The position numbers and the translations under genes were made by a program. Shown here in pieces: positions 57,700 to 64,000 of a DNA stretch of 64,000 bases. Positions within the stretch are counted from its first letter, which is position 1, and every line of letters begins with the position of its first letter. The DNA lies in assembly GCF_034262375.1 (NCBI RefSeq), contig NZ_CP139558.1:7488306-7552305 (forward strand), written 5' to 3'. A model generated the notes under the pieces. It was given only the letters and a program-made list of their open reading frames with translations. It searched no databases and was not told the DNA's origin. Origin of the DNA: Mucilaginibacter sabulilitoris (GTDB lineage: Bacteria; Bacteroidota; Bacteroidia; Sphingobacteriales; Sphingobacteriaceae).

Positions 57700-58440
57700 A
57701 TGTTTGGGTTATTTAAAAGGAAACCGGAAAAGAAACACGCGAACTTCAACTATGAATCCATCATGGTTGATATGCACTCGCATGTATTACCCGGTATTGA
57801 TGATGGCGCCAAAACCCCACAGGACTCTATTGTGCTGATACGTAAAATGATGGAGCTTGGGATAAAAAAAATCATTGCTACCCCACACGTCATGATCGAC
57901 TTTTATCGCAATACTCCTGAAACTATCAATAACGCGCTTGAAATATTAAAAGCCGAACTGGTAAAGGAAAATATAGATATACCTGTTGAAGCCGCCGCTG
58001 AGCATTATTTTGATGAAACCTTTGAAGCCCGGGTAAACGATGGTAAATTAATTACCATGGGTGATAACTATGCACTGTTTGAATTTTCATTTATTAATCA
58101 GCCGCCAAACGCCATATCTGTTATACAAACAATGAACGATATGGGGTATAAACCAATCCTGGCCCATCCGGAAAGATATCCTTACATGGATATTGATCAA
58201 TTTAAAAATCTGCACAACTGGGGTTGTAATTTTCAGCTTAATACCATTTCATTAACCGGATATTATGGCAAAGAAGCAAAACGGCTTGCTGAAAGCCTGA
58301 TTGATAATCAGCTGATTGATTTTATATCAAGCGATATGCATCATCCCAAACATGCGGCAGCATTTGGCGACGCGTTGCGCACAATCTATATTGAAAAGCT
58401 TCTTTTTGATTATCCTTTGAAAAATACTTTATTGTTTTAG
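57700..58440 (+). CDS. PHP-type tyrosine-protein phosphatase (CpsB/YwqE family)
   Basis: The 246-residue product has the PHP metal sites: VDMHSHVLPGIDDGAKTPQD (HxH, about 24-43), IIATPHVMID, AAEHYF, ILAHPERYPYM and SSDMHHPKH. CpsB-type enzymes dephosphorylate tyrosine kinases that control capsule export. A role in exopolysaccharide control fits the neighbouring nucleotide-sugar genes. No Wzc-type kinase is within the window. Last gene of the cluster; a bidirectional hairpin follows. Confidence 0.9.
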   Translation: MFGLFKRKPEKKHANFNYESIMVDMHSHVLPGIDDGAKTPQDSIVLIRKMMELGIKKIIATPHVMIDFYRNTPETINNALEILKAELVKENIDIPVEAAAEHYFDETFEARVNDGKLITMGDNYALFEFSFINQPPNAISVIQTMNDMGYKPILAHPERYPYMDIDQFKNLHNWGCNFQLNTISLTGYYGKEAKRLAESLIDNQLIDFISSDMHHPKHAAAFGDALRTIYIEKLLFDYPLKNTLLF

Positions 58441-58459
58441 AATAAGTATCAAGTAATTA

Positions 58460-58512
58460 GTATCAGGTATCAAGATTTTAAAAACAATTAAAGTACTCTT
58501 GATACCTGATAC
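58460..58512. terminator. Perfect 16-bp inverted repeat between convergent genes
   Basis: GTATCAGGTATCAAGA (58460-58475) and its exact reverse complement (58497-58512) surround a 21-bp loop. It fills the gap between the phosphatase and the leftward ABC permease and may end both transcripts, although T-tracts are weak. Confidence 0.65.
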
Positions 58513-58516
58513 CGAT

Positions 58517-59755
58517 CTATTCATATCTTAATGCCTCAACCGGATCAAGTTTCGCGGCTTTTTTAGCAGGATAATACCCGGATATAAGACCAATAAAAGT
58601 ACATAGCAACACCGCGAAAATAAGCCAGCCCCACGGTACTACAAACGTTCCGCTAATTTGAACTGCAATAAGGTTTCCTGCTGCCATACCCAATATCATA
58701 CCTGCGGCACCGCCTATGAGACATATCACAATAGCTTCAATTAAAAACTGCTTACGTATAACCGCAGGTGTGGCGCCTATTGCCTTCCGTACCCCTATTT
58801 CGCGTGTACGCTCAGTAACAGATACCAGCATAATATTCATAAGCCCTATTGCAGCACCAATTAAGGTAATAATACCTACCGCGAAACCCGCTATGGTAAT
58901 ACCCAGTAACTGACTTGAAAGCTCTTGTTGTATAGAGTCGCTCCGTGTTATTTCAAAATTATCTTCATTAGCGATATTCAGCCCTCGAACATTTCTGAAC
59001 AATGATGTTGCCTCACCTATAGTGGCGTCCAAAGCGCCGGGGCCGCCTACCTTGATAGTGATGGTATAGGATAGGTTTTTTACCGTATCTATCTGCTTAG
59101 CTTTAAGTACAGGTATAACACAAAATTTGTCGCCGCCGAAAGAGCTTGATCCTTTTGAAGCAAATACACCAACTATGCGGTATTTATTATCGCCGATAAA
59201 AAGCGATTTATTAACAGGATCTTCATTTTTGAAAAGCTTCGATTTTATTTCATCACCTATAATAACCACGTTGGCTCCATGTTCTAGCTCGGACGACGAA
59301 AAGTTACGGCCAAAAGATAGCTTTTTACCGGTGGTAGCCAGATAATTTTCGTTTGAACCTGAAATAGAAATATTAGGGTTTGTTTTTTGATTACCGTATT
59401 TAGCCACCGCGGTACCCGTAACATCTAAATTTATAGCTGTTAAAACAGGTAATTTAAAGGTTTTTTTAAAGCGTTCGGCCTGGCCATAAGTCACAGGAGG
59501 ATAAGCTTTATGGTTTCCACCGTTGCCAAAATTCAAACCTTCGCCTCGATTTTGGATGGTGAATGAATTGGCACCCAGATCGGCAAAAGCATCATTTGTA
59601 AACTGGCGTATTCCCTCAATAGCTGTTAATATGCCAACAAGGGCCATAATACCAATGGCGATAATTAATGAAGTCAGCGATGTTCTGAGCCTGTTGCCGG
59701 CTATTGATTGTAACGCTATTGAAATGTTTTCTTTGTAAGAAGTTTTAACCGGCAT
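58517..59755 (-). CDS. MacB/FtsX-type ABC transporter permease
   Basis: The 412-residue product is counted from ATG 59755 (MPVKTSYKENISIALQSIAG); an ATG at 59803 gives an atypical extension. It has an N-terminal helix (LTSLIIAIGIMALVGILTAI), a large periplasmic MacB-PCD-like domain (about 45-260) and three C-terminal FtsX helices, including TREIGVRKAIGATPAVIRKQ. Probably a macrolide-type or lipoprotein-type exporter half. No ATPase gene is adjacent, so its partner is elsewhere. Single leftward gene. Confidence 0.88.
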   Translation of the reverse strand: MPVKTSYKENISIALQSIAGNRLRTSLTSLIIAIGIMALVGILTAIEGIRQFTNDAFADLGANSFTIQNRGEGLNFGNGGNHKAYPPVTYGQAERFKKTFKLPVLTAINLDVTGTAVAKYGNQKTNPNISISGSNENYLATTGKKLSFGRNFSSSELEHGANVVIIGDEIKSKLFKNEDPVNKSLFIGDNKYRIVGVFASKGSSSFGGDKFCVIPVLKAKQIDTVKNLSYTITIKVGGPGALDATIGEATSLFRNVRGLNIANEDNFEITRSDSIQQELSSQLLGITIAGFAVGIITLIGAAIGLMNIMLVSVTERTREIGVRKAIGATPAVIRKQFLIEAIVICLIGGAAGMILGMAAGNLIAVQISGTFVVPWGWLIFAVLLCTFIGLISGYYPAKKAAKLDPVEALRYE

Positions 59756-59944
59756 GGTATAAAAATAAAAAAACTTTACGGTTTTGACTGTGTACCATAC
59801 CAATTTGTTACAGTGAAAAATATATAATAATATTATAACGCGAATGCCCCGTTAGTATTCACCTTCAGGGCATTACCTAACATTTATTGCCATGGTTATA
59901 GTTCATACAACCATTTTATTCACATTAACAGTTAAATAGTTCTT

Positions 59945-60724
59945 CTACTTTAAGCGTTTATAAATTTCTATAGATTTTCCTGTAGAATCGGTTATAACCT
60001 GCGAATATTCATCATTGCCGTTAAAGGTGATCTTGATAGCAAATTTCTTGTTTAGCAACTGCGCGTGGCTCGACATTTCCTCTTCCTCGCTCAGAATGTC
60101 GTCTTTTAAGCTAAAGGTGCCGTAACCAAACCCGTTTTTAAATTTAGTTTGTTCTTTATTAACAGGGTAACGGTGAACGAACATAAAATGCCCGCTTTGG
60201 AATATTTTGTATTGAGTTGGGATTTGTTTTACCGTATCTTTTCCAGCCACCGTATAAAATTCGCTCATTTTCCATAAGCCATCCAGAGCCGAAGTATCTG
60301 CAGGGGGTAATTTGGTGTAATCTTCGGTCATTTTGTAGGATACGTTGCGCACTCTTAGTATATCCGGAATAACCTGGGTATATCCATTAGCTGTTTTAGT
60401 TACCTGCAGATTAAAAGTACCTGTTGAATCGAGCAAACGGCTACTATATATATTGTGCTCAACAATTTTATTAACAGAGTCCAACTTGTAAGATCCCACT
60501 CCAAACCCAACAGAAGAATCGGGCGCAAAGGCTCCGTACATAAAATAATTGTCGGTGTATATCTTCATTTGTTTTCTGGCATAAACTGTATCTTTTCCCC
60601 CACCACTTGCCATTTGCTTTTCCAGTTTATATACACCTGCCTGAGTTGGCACGTTTTGTTTTGGCGATTTGCAGCTTGCAATTATATAAATAAGTAATGC
60701 TGCAACTATGATGATTTTTTTCAT
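59945..60724 (-). CDS. Lipoprotein with two lipocalin-like repeats
   Basis: The 259-residue product is counted from ATG 60724 (MKKIIIVAALLIYIIASCKS), giving a lipobox Cys at about 18; a longer frame to 60835 starts in non-coding-like sequence. Two similar halves, about 32-130 (GVYKLEKQMASGGGKDTVYA) and about 150-255 (GLWKMSEFYTVAGKDTVKQI), each fit a beta-barrel lipocalin-like pattern with GxGxY/F strands. It is probably anchored in the outer or inner membrane and may bind a small hydrophobic molecule. Not assigned to a named family; function unknown. Confidence 0.75.
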   Translation of the reverse strand: MKKIIIVAALLIYIIASCKSPKQNVPTQAGVYKLEKQMASGGGKDTVYARKQMKIYTDNYFMYGAFAPDSSVGFGVGSYKLDSVNKIVEHNIYSSRLLDSTGTFNLQVTKTANGYTQVIPDILRVRNVSYKMTEDYTKLPPADTSALDGLWKMSEFYTVAGKDTVKQIPTQYKIFQSGHFMFVHRYPVNKEQTKFKNGFGYGTFSLKDDILSEEEEMSSHAQLLNKKFAIKITFNGNDEYSQVITDSTGKSIEIYKRLK

Positions 60725-61042
60725 TTTTTTAAATTTAATAGTGACTTCGATGTGATTAACTGGCAAGGCTGTTATCAGGCTTGCATACCATCTCATTACC
60801 GGGCAGTAAAAAAATGCTCGAGGGAGGGGCGACAAAGGTTATGGGGGTTCCTTTCTCATAAAATAAGTTTTAAAATATTGGTATAATAAATTTAAGCAAT
60901 TTATATCTGAATATCAATTATTATTAATGTGTGATTATGGTGTATTTTTCCCCTTAATTAATCATTGTAATAAAAGACGAAATTGCTATAAAACAAAAAG
61001 GGCAGCCTATGGCTGCCCTTTGCAACAATATTTTATTTGTAC
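60725..61042. other. Intergenic region
   Basis: This 318-bp gap between two leftward genes is AT-rich and contains no gene that I can support. Its only clear structure is the terminator at 60990-61021. Confidence 0.6.
60990..61021 (-). terminator. Rho-independent terminator of the A-type carrier gene
   Basis: AAAGGGCAGCC / GGCTGCCCTTT stem with loop TAT (60997-61021), followed on the leftward strand by TTGTTTTATAG. It ends the HesB-family gene. Confidence 0.9.
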
Positions 61043-61390
61043 TTATACCGAGAACGAAGTTCCACAACCACAAGTACTGGCGGCGTTAGGGTTGTTAAAA
61101 GTAAACCCACGCGCATTTAATCCATCCTGAAAATCTATTTGCATCCCTACAAGGTATAAACCGTGAGCCTTATGCATAAATACCCTTATTCCGTCAATGT
61201 CATATTCCTGGTCGCCGTCTTTTTTCTGGTCAAAACCTAAAATGTAGTTCATGCCCGAGCAGCCACCACCTTCAACACCAACACGCAAGCCAAAGTCATC
61301 ACCTATTTCTTGCTGATCTCTCAATTTAAAAAGTTCCTTAACGGCTCCAGGGGTAAAGGATACCGGCGCAATTTCAACAGCAGTACTCAT
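61043..61390 (-). CDS. A-type iron-sulfur carrier (HesB/IscA/ErpA family)
   Basis: The 115-residue product has the HesB family pattern with the three cysteines: GGGCSGMNYILGF (about 43-55) and the C-terminal NPNAASTCGCGTSFSV. It delivers Fe-S clusters to client enzymes. IscA, ErpA and SufA cannot be separated here. No isc/suf genes are adjacent. The gene is divergent from the DUF7935-MCM pair. Confidence 0.94.
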   Translation of the reverse strand: MSTAVEIAPVSFTPGAVKELFKLRDQQEIGDDFGLRVGVEGGGCSGMNYILGFDQKKDGDQEYDIDGIRVFMHKAHGLYLVGMQIDFQDGLNARGFTFNNPNAASTCGCGTSFSV

Positions 61391-61482
61391 CTTATTTTTA
61401 TTTAACTATACAAATATAAGGTAAAATGTGGATTTTTGCTGCAACCGGTATTTTATGACCTGTGCTTAACATTTTATAAAAC

Positions 61483-62013
61483 ATGCAAACGCTGCCTTAT
61501 TTACTTGATATTTTAAAATACACCATTGCCGGCATAGGCATTGTTTGGGTAGCACTGTATTTATTTAAGCCATATCTTGAACGGGCTCAACAGGTTCAAC
61601 TACTCGAGCTAAAAAAAACCATCAGCAATCAAACCCTGCCTTTACGCTTACAGGCCTATGAGCGGGTAGTGTTATTTATTGAAAGGGTTAGCCCGGCTAA
61701 TATGCTTATCCGCCTCAATGCTTCATCAATGTCGGCAGCCGAACTGCAGCTGATGGTCATTAACGAAATACGCAACGAGTTCCAGCACAATATTACACAG
61801 CAAATATATGTAAGTGCACGTGTTTGGAATGTAGTTAAACGGGTAAAGGATGACACGCTAAACTTGATAAGTAACGCCGTGAAGGCGTTGCCCGAGGGCG
61901 CATCGGGTATGGAGTTGAGCAAAACCATACTGATTCATTTAAGTCAGCTGGAGCAGGATCCGTATGAAATAGCAACCGGCCTGGTTAGGCAGGATATGGA
62001 AGAATTATTTTAA
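61483..62013 (+). CDS. DUF7935 membrane-anchored protein
   Basis: The 176-residue product has one N-terminal transmembrane helix (about 10-30: ILKYTIAGIGIVWVALYLFK) and a soluble helical part with VVLFIERVSPANMLIRLNAS and EIRNEFQHNITQQIYVSARV. This fits the uncharacterised DUF7935 family of Bacteroidota. It sits 5 bp upstream of the methylmalonyl-CoA mutase gene, suggesting co-transcription. Function unknown. Confidence 0.8.
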   Translation: MQTLPYLLDILKYTIAGIGIVWVALYLFKPYLERAQQVQLLELKKTISNQTLPLRLQAYERVVLFIERVSPANMLIRLNASSMSAAELQLMVINEIRNEFQHNITQQIYVSARVWNVVKRVKDDTLNLISNAVKALPEGASGMELSKTILIHLSQLEQDPYEIATGLVRQDMEELF

Positions 62014-62018
62014 ATCCT

Positions 62019-63566
62019 ATGGCCGAAAAGAGATTCACCACCACTTCTGGTATTGAGATTAAGGAGGTATACACCCAACCTTCATCTATGAATGAGCTGC
62101 CCGGCGAATTTCCTTTTACGCGCGGTATACAGAAAGACATGTACCGGGGTAAAGCCTGGACCATGCGCCAGTATGCCGGGTTTTCAACAGCCGAAGAGTC
62201 AAATAAAAGGTATCATTATCTCTTAGGTCAGGGTACAACGGGCTTATCGGTAGCTTTTGATCTGCCTACACAAATAGGTTATGATTCTGATCACGAACTT
62301 GCCGAGGGTGAAGTTGGTAAAGTAGGCGTAGCTATCGACTCCCTGAAAGACATTGAAATCTTGTTTGAAGGTATTGCGCTTAAAGACATTACCACCTCTA
62401 TGACCATTAATGCAACCGCGCCCATATTGCTTACCATGTACATTGCCCTGGCCAAAAAGCAGGGAGCCGATCTGAAACAAATTTCAGGTACTGTGCAAAA
62501 CGATATATTAAAGGAGTACGCCGCCCGCGGTACTTATATATACCCGCCGGCACCATCCATGCGGCTCATTACTGATGTATTTGAATATTGCAGCCAGGAG
62601 GTACCTAAATGGAACACAATATCCATATCGGGCTATCATATACGTGAGGCTGGTTCAACAGCAGTACAGGAGTTGGCCTTTACACTGGCCAACGGCAAAG
62701 CCTATTTACAAGCCGCGCTTAACAAAGGGCTCGATATTAATGTATTTGCCAAAAGATTATCTTTCTTTTTTAACTGCCATAACAATTTTTTTGAGGAGAT
62801 AGCCAAGTTCAGGGCTGCCCGCCGCATGTGGGCATATATTACCAAAGAGCTTGGCGCTACCGACGCAGGCGCTCAAAAGCTACGCTTTCATACCCAAACT
62901 GGTGGTTCTACCTTAACCGCGCAGCAACCGCTTAATAATATTATACGTGTAAGTAACCAGGCTATGGCCGCTGTGCTGGGCGGGACGCAATCATTACACA
63001 CCAATGGTTATGACGAGGCGCTGTCATTACCGACAGAGGCAGCAGCTAAAATTGCCCTGCGAACCCAACAGATCATTGCTTTTGAAAGCGGCGTTACCGA
63101 TACGGTTGATCCGCTTGCCGGTTCATACTTCATAGAAGCATTAACTGATGAGATTGAAGCAGCGGCCCAGTTATACATTGATAAAATAGATGCGATGGGC
63201 GGCGCAGTTAAAGCTATTGAACAGGATTATATACAACAAGAAATTGCAGCTTCGGCCTACCAGTACCAGAACGATATTGAAAGCGGCGAAAAAGTATTGG
63301 TAGGCGTAAACCGTTTTACTCAACAGGAAGATACCACAACAAGTGTATTCAGAGTTGATGACACTATACGCAAAATGCAAACGGAAAAAATCGCCGAGCT
63401 TAAAAACAGCCGGGATAATGTGGCTGTAACCAAATCCCTCAACCAATTAAAAGAGGCAGCCAGGGGCGATCAAAACCTGATTCCGTTTATACTTATTGCT
63501 GTTGAGCACTACGCTACTTTGGGTGAAATTGCAGATACACTCCGCTCTGTTTTTGGTGAATATTGA
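62019..63566 (+). CDS. Methylmalonyl-CoA mutase family catalytic subunit (no B12 domain)
   Basis: The 515-residue product is the acyl-CoA mutase TIM-barrel: ELPGEFPFTRGIQKDMYRGK (about 27-46), RQYAGFSTAEESNKRYHYLL, GLSVAFDLPTQIGYDSD, TVQNDILKEYAARGTYIYPP, RLRFHT-like KLRFHTQTGGSTLTAQQPLN and LPTEAAAKIALRTQQIIAFE. The C-terminal cobalamin-binding domain found in one-chain mutases is absent, as no DxHxxG motif is seen. A separate B12-binding subunit, not in this window, is therefore needed. It could act on methylmalonyl- or isobutyryl-CoA. Confidence 0.88.
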   Translation: MAEKRFTTTSGIEIKEVYTQPSSMNELPGEFPFTRGIQKDMYRGKAWTMRQYAGFSTAEESNKRYHYLLGQGTTGLSVAFDLPTQIGYDSDHELAEGEVGKVGVAIDSLKDIEILFEGIALKDITTSMTINATAPILLTMYIALAKKQGADLKQISGTVQNDILKEYAARGTYIYPPAPSMRLITDVFEYCSQEVPKWNTISISGYHIREAGSTAVQELAFTLANGKAYLQAALNKGLDINVFAKRLSFFFNCHNNFFEEIAKFRAARRMWAYITKELGATDAGAQKLRFHTQTGGSTLTAQQPLNNIIRVSNQAMAAVLGGTQSLHTNGYDEALSLPTEAAAKIALRTQQIIAFESGVTDTVDPLAGSYFIEALTDEIEAAAQLYIDKIDAMGGAVKAIEQDYIQQEIAASAYQYQNDIESGEKVLVGVNRFTQQEDTTTSVFRVDDTIRKMQTEKIAELKNSRDNVAVTKSLNQLKEAARGDQNLIPFILIAVEHYATLGEIADTLRSVFGEY

Positions 63567-64000
63567 TACACCCTGTAGTTTTATTTGTATAGCCCAAATT
63601 CAAGTCTGCGATGATAAAAATCAATATTAAATTTTATTTATCAGTATATCAGAATTTTAGTTTTTAACCGTAGAGTTACGAATTTATTGGCTTGACAATT
63701 GTGCTGATGGCATATAAATTAAATTATTATAATACTGATACTTACCCCAATTTTTTATTAAATTGATCAGCTTATAGTCAATTGTGGCAGATGGAAATAT
63801 AATTATGATTTTTGCCGAGAAATATAACATTTTATGTGGATTTTTCATTAAAAAAGCAATTATTATATCATAAATTTAATTGTCAAAAAAGTTAAAAATT
63901 ACTTTTTTTATTAGCTTTTTTTGGCAATATTCGATGTTCCGTAGCAGGCCCAAAAGATGTTTCGCTGGGGGTTGGAAATCAATATTTTACTAATATCTAT
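63567..64000. other. AT-rich intergenic region to the window edge
   Basis: 434 bp without a supported gene. The sequence is very AT-rich with no strong hairpin. Near the right edge it becomes less AT-rich (GATGTTCCGTAGCAGGCCCA), which may be the leader of a gene beyond the window. Confidence 0.55.

Noticed and set aside
63692..63719. TTGACA with nearby TATAAA as a sigma-70 promoter
   Set aside because: Spacing is short and this phylum uses a different promoter consensus; chance in AT-rich sequence.
1..64000. CRISPR array, tRNA or rRNA genes, prophage
   Set aside because: No regularly spaced identical repeats, no cloverleaf or rRNA-like segments, and no phage structural genes were seen.

Overview
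The window reads as a stretch of chromosome from a member of the Bacteroidota, most likely family Sphingobacteriaceae (Mucilaginibacter- or Pedobacter-like). This is inferred from content: a SusC/SusD pair with a beta-propeller regulator, a short-chain type threonine dehydrogenase, DUF1599 and BT_3928-type proteins, TAnnTTTG-type -7 promoter boxes, no consistent Shine-Dalgarno sequences, and many dispersed intergenic palindromes. No tRNA, rRNA, CRISPR array or prophage was seen.

Layout. 1-3175: the 3' end of an rRNA methyltransferase, then a leftward trio (FAD dehydrogenase, DinB-like, CoA-binding) and a repeat-rich gap. 3176-11576: an ECF sigma factor, LemA with two TPM-domain proteins, a NUDIX hydrolase, folP, and a tight rightward set DUF1599 - DoxX/thioredoxin-like - oligopeptide permease - aroK. 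11563-20015: mostly leftward genes, namely a toxin-antitoxin pair, a phosphoribosyltransferase, rlmD, creD-like, and a pheS - Rieske-like lipoprotein - TetR unit, then kbl. 20147-34138: a DUF5686 outer-membrane protein, trhO, and a polysaccharide utilisation locus (membrane-tethered regulator, SusC, SusD, a GH144-like beta-1,2-glucanase, an esterase). 34244-45687: housekeeping genes (YebC, Tdh, Asd, LysR, PfpI, aminopeptidase P, ferrochelatase) plus a CrtD-like carotenoid desaturase. 45891-47190: an IS110-family element. 47505-54369: a leftward run holding crtW, ispH, cruF-like, a family 2 glycosyltransferase, two tandem acyltransferases, an alpha/beta hydrolase and waaA. 54608-58440: a nucleotide-sugar/exopolysaccharide cluster (UXS, galE, rfbB, a PHP-type phosphatase). 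58517-63566: an ABC permease, a lipoprotein, an A-type Fe-S carrier, DUF7935 and a methylmalonyl-CoA mutase catalytic subunit.

How genes work together. Kbl and Tdh together give the threonine to glycine plus acetyl-CoA route, although their genes lie 16 kb apart. CrtD-like desaturase, CruF-like hydratase and CrtW ketolase are the end-group enzymes expected for a flexixanthin-type monocyclic keto-carotenoid. The glycosyltransferase and two acyltransferases locked into the same operon suggest that the carotenoid is glycosylated and then acylated, a carotenoid glycoside ester. This is my lead candidate for an undescribed system. The GH144/SusCD locus predicts use of beta-1,2-glucan under a one-component, membrane-anchored regulator.

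The second notable theme is non-coding. Almost every intergenic gap carries an inverted repeat with 13-19 bp arms, falling into several families. Two unrelated genes take their C-terminal tail from the same repeat, and the IS110 element appears to have inserted into one repeat copy. Upstream of its transposase lies a nested set of inverted repeats that could be its bridge RNA.
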